Positions 40,653 through 48,376 of a DNA stretch of 64,000 bases are shown here, in pieces (position 1 is the stretch's first letter; the number at the start of each line of letters is the position of its first letter). This DNA is from Flavitalea sp966112615. Its GTDB lineage: Bacteria > Bacteroidota > Bacteroidia > Chitinophagales > Chitinophagaceae. The DNA lies in assembly GCA_966112615.1 (NCBI GenBank), contig CBHWDO010000016.1:28866-92865 (forward strand). Direction: 5' to 3'. The position numbers and the translations under genes were made by a program. The notes beneath the pieces were generated by a model that was given only the letters and a program-made list of their open reading frames with translations, was not told the origin of the DNA and made no database searches.

Positions 40653-40675
40653 GATTTAACTATAGTATTAAACCT
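40653..40675 (-). promoter_or_regulatory. Operator/promoter-like site upstream of the HEPN gene
   Basis: On the minus strand AGGTTTAATACTATAGTTAAAT, strikingly like AGGTTTTATACTATTTATTAAAT before the repressor gene at 59731. It sits 5-27 bases from the HEPN gene start. Confidence 0.4.
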
Positions 40676-40794
40676 CAATTGTTTGATTGTCAATATAATT
40701 ATTATTCCTCTTAGATTGAAGTGATAGTTTTTTTCTTATTTTTTTATGGTGAAAACACCATTGCCACGGCCTCCGGCCATCTTACTTTGCCCCT

Positions 40795-40905
40795 ATGAGG
40801 GAATCAATATTGGTCTTTGACCAGGTACTAATCGCAATCCAAGGGGATTGCCTTCTCCTTGTTGTGGAGGATATATATTACTTTATTCATTTTAACATGA
40901 AATAG
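40795..40905 (+). CDS. Possible 36-residue peptide
   Basis: ATG at 40795 opens MRESILVFDQVLIAI, then QGDCLLLVVEDIYYFIHFNMK. It is preceded by TTACTTTGCCCC, similar to a -7 element. No RBS and no family; it may only be chance in the 287-base gap 40694-40980. The rest of that gap shows only a T-rich stretch and a small ATGGTG/CACCAT inverted repeat at 40745-40760. Confidence 0.2.
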   Translation: MRESILVFDQVLIAIQGDCLLLVVEDIYYFIHFNMK

Positions 40906-40980
40906 GCAGTTTTAAGGGCTGTCCTTTTTCTTGTCAGCATTAACGCTTAATTTTCCTCCTATACCATAAAACTATAATTC

Positions 40981-41385
40981 ATGAGCAATTACACGCCCGG
41001 AGACTATATCTTATACAATGATGCATCTTATGCATTGATTCAAGGCGTAAATGAGGATGGAACTTTTGATATAAGAATTGGTTCAAATACAATCACTAGT
41101 GTTCCAAATGAAAAAATTGAAGGAATTAAATTAAATCCCAATTTGCTTTCGGCTGCTGGATTTGAACGAAAACCTGACAGGGAAGAATTCTGGTGGTTTT
41201 ATAATGGAAACGGGGTAAGGCTACTTCCTAAGGTAGATGATCCCAGCCAATATGAGGTAGAAATAGGATTTCTTCAAGCAAGCGGAGGCACGATCTATTT
41301 TTTGGATTACTTTCACCAGCTTCAGGAGTTGTATAAAAAATCATTTAACACTGACCTGTTTATTAATTTTTCTTATACCAAATAA
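40981..41385 (+). CDS. Hypothetical protein of a Bacteroidota paired family
   Basis: 134 residues. Opens with YTPGDYILYNDASYALIQGVNEDGTFDIRI (a small beta barrel-like segment) and ends with IYFLDYFHQLQELYKKSFNTDLFINF, a Y/F-HQLQ-LY helix I associate with a group of unknown Bacteroidota proteins. It is followed after 3 bases by the 41389 gene, and the two are likely coexpressed. Function unknown. Confidence 0.6.
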   Translation: MSNYTPGDYILYNDASYALIQGVNEDGTFDIRIGSNTITSVPNEKIEGIKLNPNLLSAAGFERKPDREEFWWFYNGNGVRLLPKVDDPSQYEVEIGFLQASGGTIYFLDYFHQLQELYKKSFNTDLFINFSYTK

Positions 41386-41388
41386 CAA

Positions 41389-41709
41389 TTGCCCTTCTAC
41401 AAATTCACCATAACGCTCAAGAATAAAACAGTTCAGGAATTTATCAGGCAACTTGACCTGAAGGATCTTGACCAGGTCTGGAGAGTTTACGCCAAGAAAA
41501 CCGAGGATTTCTATAAATCAAAGGTGGCTTCTTTCCGGGTGACTCAGTTAAGCAAGCTTGATCCCGAGGTTAAAGATTTCATTGCTGGTCAGGCCAAAAA
41601 TGTGACGAAGAATGAATTGGAGGATCTACTAAACATCCCGGATCTGAAAGGGCCTGCTAATAGAAAAAAAGGGAACTCCGAAGGACCCTCTTTGGAAAAC
41701 CGGCTTTAA
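41389..41709 (+). CDS. Hypothetical protein, translated after the 40981 gene
   Basis: 106 residues if translation starts at TTG 41389; no ATG is present near the start. The opening FYKFTITLKNKTVQEFIRQLDLKDLDQVWRVYAKK looks like a genuine N-terminus, so a non-ATG start with termination-reinitiation after the 40981 stop is likely. Basic, mostly helical. Function unknown. Confidence 0.5.
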   Translation: MPFYKFTITLKNKTVQEFIRQLDLKDLDQVWRVYAKKTEDFYKSKVASFRVTQLSKLDPEVKDFIAGQAKNVTKNELEDLLNIPDLKGPANRKKGNSEGPSLENRL

Positions 41710-41767
41710 TAGATTAATTTGATTATGGAGCTTCCGGTTGTTTTTTTTCCATTTAAAATTTATTGAT

Positions 41768-42007
41768 ATGCGTGTCAGGCTTTTAGGATCCACTTTAAGA
41801 GAGACTTTATACGGATTAGGGTTGATGAAATCGTATGTTATTCAAACTGGAGACATCCCTTCCAGGAAATCAAAAATTCGAGCTATAACAAGAGTGGCTA
41901 TATCGGTGCTTCTAATAATAATCGGATTTATATTGGCTAATAATGAACACGAAATCAATTTTGCATGGTTCATCTTTGGCCTTTTATTGGGATATTGGAT
42001 AAAATAA
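41768..42007 (+). CDS. Small two-span membrane protein
   Basis: 79 residues from ATG 41768 (MRVRLLGSTLRETLYGLGL). Two hydrophobic segments (VAISVLLIIIGFILA and FAWFIFGLLLGYWIK) at the C-terminus. The longer frame from 41738 has a Phe-rich extension that is unlikely to be translated. Part of the plus-strand cargo unit. Confidence 0.5.
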   Translation: MRVRLLGSTLRETLYGLGLMKSYVIQTGDIPSRKSKIRAITRVAISVLLIIIGFILANNEHEINFAWFIFGLLLGYWIK

Positions 42008-42032
42008 AAAGGCCCCATATTCATGGAGCCTT
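42000..42032 (-). terminator. Terminator for the minus-strand gene 42055-42309
   Basis: Stem AAGGC-CCAT (42009-42018) / ATGG-GCCTT (42023-42032) with one mismatch; on the minus strand it is followed by TTTTTATTTT. It lies at the convergent end of the plus- and minus-strand cargo. Confidence 0.6.
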
Positions 42033-42054
42033 AAACCTTAACCTTGAACGTTTT

Positions 42055-42309
42055 TTAAGTCAACTTATCTAATACACTATTTATTTCTTCTTTTGTTTTA
42101 CAGCCTATAAACCCCACACTAGAGCCTTTAACCAGGGGAAATTCGAGGATCAAATTTCCATCTTCATCCCGCAAGAGCCGGCAGTTTTCATTTTGGTAAG
42201 ACCACCACTCTTCAGCCAAATGGCGGAAACCAGCATTATTCAAGAAGCTAATCGAAATGGGAGTACGCTTGTGTTCTACGATTGATTTAGGGATAATTAC
42301 ACATTCCAT
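42055..42309 (-). CDS. Hypothetical cargo protein
   Basis: 84 residues. Opens MECVIIPKSIVEHKRTPISI; the middle WWSYQNENCRLLRDEDGNLILEFPL is beta-like and the end is helical. No family recognised. It has a weak upstream AGGTTTATATT element (42331-42341) and its own terminator. Confidence 0.5.
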   Translation of the reverse strand: MECVIIPKSIVEHKRTPISISFLNNAGFRHLAEEWWSYQNENCRLLRDEDGNLILEFPLVKGSSVGFIGCKTKEEINSVLDKLT

Positions 42310-42474
42310 ACGATATTGTTTAGCGTTATGAATATAAACCTACATATAGAAATGATTTAAGTTGTTGATTATTATCATTATTTAAAATAATTGATATCAA
42401 TCAAGTTTACTATAATTAATACCTATTAAATAAAGAGTTCACAAGGCGAACATGCGGTAATTAATCTTGTAAAT

Positions 42475-43596
42475 TCAATTATCACTAGCAGGGGATTCAC
42501 TTTTAGAGATAATTGACTTTTCACCATCATAAAAATTAATAGTGTTATACAAAAGTTTAGAATAACCAAATATGTCGTCTACTGTGGAAATTTCATTTTT
42601 GGTTTCTTTCTTTTGATCGTCAAATGTCCCAATATACTTTTTTGATCCATTTAAATACAGTCTACAAATAGTTTTTCGATTGTTATCATCAAGAAGAATC
42701 GCAAAATAAGTTTGGGCATCTCTACTAACTATTCTACTAGCTTTTATTTTTTGCCTTAAAATTGTTTTTACTATCATAAATCCTTCTCTTTCCTCCTCGG
42801 TCGTTTCAATCTTACTAGACTGACTATCTGAATTAATAGTTACTTGGGGGGCATCAACCTGTTCTTTAGATGTTGGTGTATCATTTTCTTTCTTCAATGC
42901 TGACTTAAGTCTTTCATTGATCATGTCATTAATATATTGCTGAAGTGATTTTTTTGTAAGTGATGTAAATTGATCTACTAATTTTGCGGTGATTACTCCC
43001 TGGTAGATCTGTTTGGCAAAAAAGCGAACAAACCCTTCGGAAGGGTCCTGAAATTCCTGATGAAGCAAGCCCTTCAGTTCATTAACATATTTTAGTTCAC
43101 TAGCAGTATTTTGAATACTTCCAACATCAAAATATGATTTATGAAACTTTTTTAATTCCTCAATCTGATTATCCTTAATATCGGTAACATTAAATTCAAA
43201 AAACGGCTTTTCATCCATTTTATTTGGTTCAACCAGATCAGTATAAAACCTATAAATTATACCGTTGGTCAATAACCCAAATTTAGCCTTGGTTGTATGA
43301 AAATATCTGAACAATTGAGAATTATGGGGATCTAATCCTTCACTCCAATGTTTACATTCAACTAAAATAGCAGGATGATTATCTTTCATAATTGCATAAT
43401 CAACCTTCTCTCCTTTTTTTATTCCTATATCGGCTATAAATTCTGGAACTACCTCTAAGGGATTAAAAACATCGTATCCTAAAGATTTAATGAAGGGCAT
43501 AATAAATGCATTTTTTGTCGCCTCTTCAGTATTAATTTGAGGTTTAAGCTTTTCTACACGATCAGCAAATTGCTTGATCTCGTCTTTAAAATCCAT
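42475..43596 (-). CDS. Type I restriction HsdR N-terminal-like PD-(D/E)XK nuclease
   Basis: 373 residues. The N-terminal third carries an HsdR_N-type nuclease: TKNAFIMPFIKSLGYDVFNPLEVVPEFIAD (residues 26-55), then KVDYAIMKDNHPAILVECKHWSE (ExK core, about residues 62-84), then the helix TTKAKFGLLTNGIIYRFYTD. The middle is helical (LVDQFTSLTKKSLQQYINDMINERL). The C-terminal ~100 residues are a beta domain (FAILLDDNNRKTICRLYLNGSKKYIG). No helicase or methylase partner lies beside it, so it is a stand-alone member of the kind found in prophages and defence islands. A role against other phages is inferred. Confidence 0.7.
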   Translation of the reverse strand: MDFKDEIKQFADRVEKLKPQINTEEATKNAFIMPFIKSLGYDVFNPLEVVPEFIADIGIKKGEKVDYAIMKDNHPAILVECKHWSEGLDPHNSQLFRYFHTTKAKFGLLTNGIIYRFYTDLVEPNKMDEKPFFEFNVTDIKDNQIEELKKFHKSYFDVGSIQNTASELKYVNELKGLLHQEFQDPSEGFVRFFAKQIYQGVITAKLVDQFTSLTKKSLQQYINDMINERLKSALKKENDTPTSKEQVDAPQVTINSDSQSSKIETTEEEREGFMIVKTILRQKIKASRIVSRDAQTYFAILLDDNNRKTICRLYLNGSKKYIGTFDDQKKETKNEISTVDDIFGYSKLLYNTINFYDGEKSIISKSESPASDN

Positions 43597-43632
43597 AATG
43601 GCAAGGTTAAGAGTTAATTATTAAGTTATTTT

Positions 43633-43651
43633 CCAATAAAGTAAAAAACCT
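43633..43651 (-). promoter_or_regulatory. Operator/promoter-like site before the HsdR-like gene
   Basis: On the minus strand AGGTTTTTTACTTTATTGG, similar to the sites before the HEPN gene and the repressor. 37 bases from the start of the HsdR-like gene. Confidence 0.35.
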
Positions 43652-43676
43652 CAACTTATCCAATACAAATTTTTAT

Positions 43677-44132
43677 TCATATATCATTATTTCCTATCAG
43701 GAGCTGCATCTTCCCATTAACCACTTTATCATACAGAGTCTCTTCATTTTTCACATCGTAAACAAAAGGAAGGAACATCTGCAGTGGCTTAGCCTGGCCA
43801 AGCAGAATCATGGTGCACTGGATCTCAGTCCAGTCAGACAATACCTTCCATGCTGTCCGGTTGGCTTGTTGCCTGGTCTTCTCTTTTGTTTCTGCCTGTG
43901 GTCGCTTTACGTCCTTCCATAGAACGGTGAAGACTTCATCCACCTGAGCCTTTAAATGGAAAGCAAGGGTTTGACCCAGTTGATGGTCGAAGAATAGGAA
44001 TGTGATTCCTGTGCAGATCTTCTCCTCATACTTTTTGCTAATGTTGGAAGCCCCAATTTCAACCAACAGCTCCTCAATTCTTGCCATGGAGCGACTGGCT
44101 TCTACTGTCGATGTGTAGTTTTTGATATTCAT
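43677..44132 (-). CDS. Conserved phage early protein, unknown
   Basis: 151 residues from ATG 44132 (MNIKNYTSTVEASRSMARIEELLVEIGA), which looks like a real conserved start. The fold appears alpha/beta: CTGITFLFFDHQLGQTLAFHL, then a helix-rich second half with WKVLSDWTEIQCTMILLG. Widespread-looking phage early protein without known function. Last gene of the early operon. Confidence 0.6.
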   Translation of the reverse strand: MNIKNYTSTVEASRSMARIEELLVEIGASNISKKYEEKICTGITFLFFDHQLGQTLAFHLKAQVDEVFTVLWKDVKRPQAETKEKTRQQANRTAWKVLSDWTEIQCTMILLGQAKPLQMFLPFVYDVKNEETLYDKVVNGKMQLLIGNNDI

Positions 44133-44143
44133 TCTTGATAATT

Positions 44144-44416
44144 TTAAACCCATTCAGTTGAACCGACTATTACGAAGTCATCGCCACAAACTGCAGAAAA
44201 AAGTGAAAACTCTTTTGGCATATCTTCTGGTTGTTCCTCATCATAATCCATATTCTGCAGCATAATATTTTTTGCCTCCTCTTCTGAAACCTCAACTACT
44301 TCTTTAATCTCGTGGATATTTCCATTTTCCTCCAGATAAGATTGCAACAAATGCAACTGGCTCTTAGCCTGTGCCCATTCAATCTTATCACCTTCAAATA
44401 CCAATTTGAAAATCAT
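44144..44416 (-). CDS. Hypothetical early protein
   Basis: 90 residues, acidic. Contains WAQAKSQLHLLQSYLEENGN and VVEVSEEEAKNIMLQNMDYDEE. No family recognised. Confidence 0.5.
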   Translation of the reverse strand: MIFKLVFEGDKIEWAQAKSQLHLLQSYLEENGNIHEIKEVVEVSEEEAKNIMLQNMDYDEEQPEDMPKEFSLFSAVCGDDFVIVGSTEWV

Positions 44417-44422
44417 AGCTTT

Positions 44423-44674
44423 CTATTTTTTGTTTTTACGATTATTCTTCCTTCGCTCCCTTCTCAATTCTTGTCCTGACTTTGGTGGTGACTCCAGATG
44501 CATGACAGGAAGATCATAAGGAGCTTTAATTACCATAGTAGGTTCAGGTGGAAAAAAACCTTGTTCTTTTGCTTCTTCCGGGGTAACCAGAATTACATTT
44601 TCACTCTGGAGCTGATTGGTCAATGTTGAGTGAATCTGGCCGGCACCAATCACAATAACTGTATCTTGTTTCAT
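44423..44674 (-). CDS. Hypothetical early protein with basic tail
   Basis: 83 residues: alpha/beta start (DTVIVIGAGQIHSTLTNQLQSENVILVTPEEAKEQG) and a very basic C-terminus (ELRRERRKNNRKNKK), suggesting nucleic-acid contact. Coupled by ATGA to the upstream gene. Confidence 0.5.
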   Translation of the reverse strand: MKQDTVIVIGAGQIHSTLTNQLQSENVILVTPEEAKEQGFFPPEPTMVIKAPYDLPVMHLESPPKSGQELRRERRKNNRKNKK

Positions 44675-45027
44675 GCTGCTTTATTTTTAGCTGTTTTTCT
44701 CTTCCCTCTTCCAGCCCTTCTTTTCCTTTTGTTTGGTTTGATGGCTCTAAGTTTATATAGGTCTGCGATCTTTTCCTGAACGGTACCCACGGACCGGTTT
44801 AACCTGGTGGCCAGCGTCTTCCTTGGAGCTCCGAGATTTTTGCGGATGAAAGTCTCCTCCCATACTTTAAATGGCCTGCGCTCATAGAAGAATGGCAATC
44901 CCATACTGGTCATTTTCTTTTCCACGGAACTTCGTGCACGCTGCAGGTGATCAGCGATCATTTGTGGTGTAGCATTTGTGTGAAGGCGGATAATCTCCTG
45001 CTCTTCATCAGAGGTAAAGCGTTTCAT
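44671..45027 (-). CDS. Helix-turn-helix DNA-binding protein
   Basis: 118 residues from ATG 45027 (MKRFTSDEEQEIIRLHTNATPQMIADHLQRARSSVEKKM), a SANT/GcrA-like HTH. A second repeat of the same pattern follows (WEETFIRKNLGAPRKTLATRLNRSVGTVQEKI), and a basic tail (KPNKRKRRAGRGKRK) ends the protein. Probably a regulator of early or late transcription. Coupled to the next gene. Confidence 0.65.
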   Translation of the reverse strand: MKRFTSDEEQEIIRLHTNATPQMIADHLQRARSSVEKKMTSMGLPFFYERRPFKVWEETFIRKNLGAPRKTLATRLNRSVGTVQEKIADLYKLRAIKPNKRKRRAGRGKRKTAKNKAA

Positions 45028-45052
45028 ACATTTTGTTTTTAGTGATGAAATG

Positions 45053-45538
45053 CTAATCAGAATCCTTAATATGTTGGTTATACAAATCATTGAGATCTTG
45101 TAATACTTGTTTGTAATTCATGGCTGTATACCTAAGCACTGTCAATCCAATTTTTGCAGCCTCCCGGTATTTATCCGTATCACCGCTGTAACCTTTTGCA
45201 GTCGTATGGCGGCTAGTCTCACTGAACAATCCCTCATACTCGATCACACATTTCAGCTCCCCAATGAAATAATCCGCTCTCCACTTTCTTTCCGGATGAA
45301 ACCGATATTCTTCCATCAGCTTCATTCCCTTCTCACTGCACCACAAAAACAGATTCAAACCCATCCAGTCCTTTTCCTTGCTTTTCTTTTTGAAGTGCCT
45401 GGCCACAATCTTTCCATTCTCACTTTGCATATCTACCGGCTTTTTATCCAATTCTGCAAATACCCTTTGGTTCTGCGGGATCCTGGCGCATGCAGATTTC
45501 TTTAATTGAGAAAGTGATATGGTGGATCTTTTTGGCAT
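45053..45538 (-). CDS. PD-(D/E)XK nuclease, putative resolvase (Vsr/DUF559-like)
   Basis: 161 residues. The core RFHPERKWRADYFIGELKCVIEYEG gives D (WRAD) and E-x-E/K strand residues, followed by a SRHTTAKGYSGDTDKYREAAKIGLTVLRY segment like the Vsr/DUF559 endonucleases of phages. Such enzymes often substitute for RusA-type Holliday junction resolvases next to replication genes. Stop and start overlap the dnaB gene by one base. Confidence 0.65.
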   Translation of the reverse strand: MPKRSTISLSQLKKSACARIPQNQRVFAELDKKPVDMQSENGKIVARHFKKKSKEKDWMGLNLFLWCSEKGMKLMEEYRFHPERKWRADYFIGELKCVIEYEGLFSETSRHTTAKGYSGDTDKYREAAKIGLTVLRYTAMNYKQVLQDLNDLYNQHIKDSD

Positions 45539-47010
45539 TAGAAGAAATCGCCCTTTTCTGTTTCGTAAAAATTATTCACAGGTCCTGCCTGATTGATCGG
45601 CTTCCAGTTTCCTTCAGATTTTGGAACAGCATTCTCAATGGCTTCGAATAATTGAATCTCATTTCTGAAATCAAACTCCTGAGTAGTCAACACACCATTT
45701 CGGTGTTTGGCGATCTTCATATACCTCCTGTATTCAAGATCTGCATCCATCGCTATTTCTTCTTCAGATGGCCCCCACAGGAAAATAACCATATCAGCAT
45801 CCTGCTCAATCGCTCCTGACTCTCTTAAATCAGATAACTGAGGTTTTTTATTTCCATCTTTGCGCTTTTCAATGTCGCGGCTTAATTGAGACAATGCAAT
45901 GATGGGAATCTTCAATTCCTTTGCGAGCTGCTTCATCCCTCTGGATATTTTACTGATCTCCTGCTCACGATTTCCTTTTGCGCTGTCTGCACTCATCAGC
46001 TGCAGGTAATCCACTACGATCAACCCGATATCATGCTTCTTCTTTAAACGCCTCGCTTTTGACCTGAAAGAAGCAATTGATACACTTGAGCTATCATCGA
46101 AGAAAACAGGCGCTTTTAGCAGCTGTGGTATCGCTACGTTCGATATTTGGCTCAATTCTGTAGGGCTCAATCTTCCAGTTTGCAGTTTCAGCAACCAAAC
46201 CTGACTTTCAGCAGCAAGGATCCTCATCACCAGTTCCAGGTAATCCATCTCAAGAGACCAAACTGCAACCGGTACCGGTTTAATCGGATTGATTGCCGCA
46301 TTTCTAACCAGGTTCATAGCCATCGCTGATTTACCCACAGCTGGACGAGCTGCCATAACAATCAAACTTCCTGGCTGCCATCCGCGAGTAGCACGATCAA
46401 TTTTATCAAATCCGCTTGGCACTCCGGTTATTCCAGTCTCTGACTGCCTGTTCAATTCGATTCTTTCTACAGCTCTCATCAGGGCTGTTTCCATTCCCAC
46501 AAATCCACCAGTAACATTCACGGTACCTATCTCCAATATTGCCTTTTCAGATTCTTCGATAAGATCAAACTCATCATATGCTTCATCATAAGCATTGGTG
46601 ATGATATCGCTGGAGATCCTGATGAGTTCCCTTCTGATAAATTTTTGCTGCACTATTCTGCAGTGAGCTTCCAGGTGTGCACCAGATACTACATCGTTGG
46701 TAAGTTTAGTGATGGCATATGGACCACCAACTTCATCCAGCTTACCCATTGATATCAATTCCTGCGCAACAGTCAGGATATCTACAGGCTGCTGCTTTGT
46801 ATGCAAATTGATCATAGCTCTGAAAATCCACTGGTGCGCATCCATATAAAAACTTTCAACCCTTAAATAATCCAACGCTTTATCGATGGCATCTTTTTCC
46901 AAAAGGATGGCACCCAGTACTGCCACCTCAAGTTCCTTTGCCTGAGGCTGAACTTTGCCAGTCAGGTCCGTAGGTACCTTCGAGTAATTGTTTTGATTTC
47001 TTTTCTCCAT
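45538..47010 (-). CDS. Replicative DNA helicase DnaB
   Basis: 490 residues, full length. N-terminal DnaB domain (EVAVLGAILLEKDAIDKALDYL), then the RecA-like ATPase: TGVPSGFDKIDRATRGWQPGSLIVMAARPAVGKSAMAMN with Walker A at about residue 222-229, Walker B-like LIVVDYLQLM, and the downstream ALSQLSRDIEKRKDGNKKPQLSDLRESGAIEQDADMVIFL. Opens the replication fork. Its first 83 bases overlap the end of the replisome-organiser gene, and the resolvase-like gene follows. Confidence 0.92.
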   Translation of the reverse strand: MEKRNQNNYSKVPTDLTGKVQPQAKELEVAVLGAILLEKDAIDKALDYLRVESFYMDAHQWIFRAMINLHTKQQPVDILTVAQELISMGKLDEVGGPYAITKLTNDVVSGAHLEAHCRIVQQKFIRRELIRISSDIITNAYDEAYDEFDLIEESEKAILEIGTVNVTGGFVGMETALMRAVERIELNRQSETGITGVPSGFDKIDRATRGWQPGSLIVMAARPAVGKSAMAMNLVRNAAINPIKPVPVAVWSLEMDYLELVMRILAAESQVWLLKLQTGRLSPTELSQISNVAIPQLLKAPVFFDDSSSVSIASFRSKARRLKKKHDIGLIVVDYLQLMSADSAKGNREQEISKISRGMKQLAKELKIPIIALSQLSRDIEKRKDGNKKPQLSDLRESGAIEQDADMVIFLWGPSEEEIAMDADLEYRRYMKIAKHRNGVLTTQEFDFRNEIQLFEAIENAVPKSEGNWKPINQAGPVNNFYETEKGDFF

Positions 47011-47800
47011 AGCTTACAATTGGTGTGGTTTGGGTTACATTTTGGTTCGGAAAATTCTTTTCATTCATCAGCCACATTTCAAATCCCGCGAAACAGGCAT
47101 CAATGCTTTTTGGATATTCTTCTTTTTTAGTAAGGAAGAGGTGATACTTACGCAATGATGTTTTTGCTAATTCCGGGCTTTTATAGGTTTTCATACATAC
47201 CTGCTCAAACCTGGTTGAATTTTCAAGGATGGATTGTTCTGCATCGAATGTTTTTTGAATTGCATTTATTTCCGGAAGAATTGAGGTGGCATTTTCCTCT
47301 CTCCTTTCCTTTAATTTCCTTTCCTTTCCTTTGTGTACTTCTTCCGCCGTTTTACTCATTTCTTCCGCCGGAAATCCTATTTCTTCCGTCCGTTTCCCGG
47401 AGTTATCCATTTTCAATAGAAATCTTGGATCAATGATGCGCTCATTCCTTTTTCTGGCAGCACTTAGGTAGGTCTCCTGAATTCGACTTGAAGTAAGAAT
47501 TTGAAACGAATCAAACACGACCTTATCAAAAAGATCCCACTTGATTAACCTCGGTATTATTTCGCCCATGAAACTCATTGAGAAACCACAATAGTTGTAA
47601 CGTCTCAAGAACTTCAACTGCGATTCTTCATTCCATTCAGTGAAGTAACCTTTGTGCTTATAGATGAAACAGCACAACTTCGTATAAAAGAGCTCACCCT
47701 TAACTCCAAATTCCGCGATAATCATTCCCAGTTTGTCATCCTGATCCAGGTCCACATCGTATGGGAAATAATCTAATCCTTGTTTATTTTTTCGAGCCAT
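46928..47800 (-). CDS. Replisome organiser / DUF4373 (Lin1244/Lin1753-type) protein
   Basis: 290 residues. The N-terminal ~100 residues (GLDYFPYDVDLDQDDKLGMIIAEFGVKGELFYTKLCCFIYKHKGYF) are a winged-helix DUF4373-type domain common in phage replication proteins. A Lys/Glu-rich linker and a helical C-terminus with GTYGPDWQSSAS follow. It precedes dnaB with an 83-base overlap, so it likely loads the helicase at the origin. Confidence 0.7.
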   Translation of the reverse strand: MARKNKQGLDYFPYDVDLDQDDKLGMIIAEFGVKGELFYTKLCCFIYKHKGYFTEWNEESQLKFLRRYNYCGFSMSFMGEIIPRLIKWDLFDKVVFDSFQILTSSRIQETYLSAARKRNERIIDPRFLLKMDNSGKRTEEIGFPAEEMSKTAEEVHKGKERKLKERREENATSILPEINAIQKTFDAEQSILENSTRFEQVCMKTYKSPELAKTSLRKYHLFLTKKEEYPKSIDACFAGFEMWLMNEKNFPNQNVTQTTPIVSYGEKKSKQLLEGTYGPDWQSSASGKGT

Positions 47801-47822
47801 AACACATTACCATATTGGGTTA

Positions 47823-48035
47823 TCAGAACATTGTTTTCTGCTGATAATTAGGGTCGTACTTACTAGGATCATATCCTTTCTTGCGTAACTGGATCATCAA
47901 CTGGTCTACTTGCTTTTCCAGTTCTATCGCCTGCTTCTTGGTCACTTCGTTTCGGGAAGAAAAAAACTGAATCTGCTTTTCTCTCATTTTGTTTACCCGA
48001 TTCATTAATAGCTCCAGGTCTTGTATTGGGTCCAT
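47823..48035 (-). CDS. Small coiled-coil protein
   Basis: 70 residues (MDPIQDLELLMNRVNKMREKQIQF, then a VTKKQAIELEKQVDQLMIQLRKKG coiled coil). It lies +1 relative to the 47869-48156 frame and overlaps its 3' half by 167 bases. Its composition looks coding. Confidence 0.45.
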   Translation of the reverse strand: MDPIQDLELLMNRVNKMREKQIQFFSSRNEVTKKQAIELEKQVDQLMIQLRKKGYDPSKYDPNYQQKTMF

Positions 48036-48156
48036 AGTTTGATTTTAAAATGTTTTCGGTTTCTTCTATGGTTTCCAGGTAATCTTTGATGGTAGTATCA
48101 GCATCCTGCTTCACCAGATCATCCACAATCTTTATCTTCTGATTCAAACTCATCAT
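47869..48156 (-). CDS. Hypothetical early protein, C-terminal part doubtful
   Basis: 95 residues; the first ~40 (LNQKIKIVDDLVKQDADTTIKDYLETIEETEN) look like a genuine helical protein, while the rest (GPNTRPGAINESG...) resembles an out-of-frame read across the 47823-48035 gene. The two frames may be joined by frameshifting, or this gene may simply extend into its neighbour. Its start overlaps the previous stop (ATGA). Confidence 0.4.
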   Translation of the reverse strand: MMSLNQKIKIVDDLVKQDADTTIKDYLETIEETENILKSNYGPNTRPGAINESGKQNERKADSVFFFPKRSDQEAGDRTGKASRPVDDPVTQERI

Positions 48157-48374
48157 ACCGCATCAAATAGGTCATTCAAATTGAGCTGCCGGTTCTTCTG
48201 GTGTTTTTTCAGCATTTTCACAAGCTGCTCCTGCATCGCGATCTTCCGCTTGGCCACCCAGTCATTCATCTGTCCGGTCTTCACCAAGGAAGGAAACCGG
48301 GCCTTCATATTGGCCAGCTGTTGCACCTCTTCCTTGATGAGATCAGAATATGTGAATGTGAATGGTGATTTCAT
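48153..48374 (-). CDS. Small helical early protein
   Basis: 73 residues. Opens MKSPFTFTYSDLIKEEVQQLANMKARFPSL; basic helical body (KRKIAMQEQLVKMLKKHQKNRQ). No family. Overlaps the next start by 4 bases. Confidence 0.5.
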   Translation of the reverse strand: MKSPFTFTYSDLIKEEVQQLANMKARFPSLVKTGQMNDWVAKRKIAMQEQLVKMLKKHQKNRQLNLNDLFDAV

Positions 48375-48376
48375 GA

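Noticed and set aside
41738..41767. Upstream start for the 41768 membrane protein
   Set aside because: The Phe-rich extension follows a short T-run and seems non-coding; MRVRLLG is the better start.
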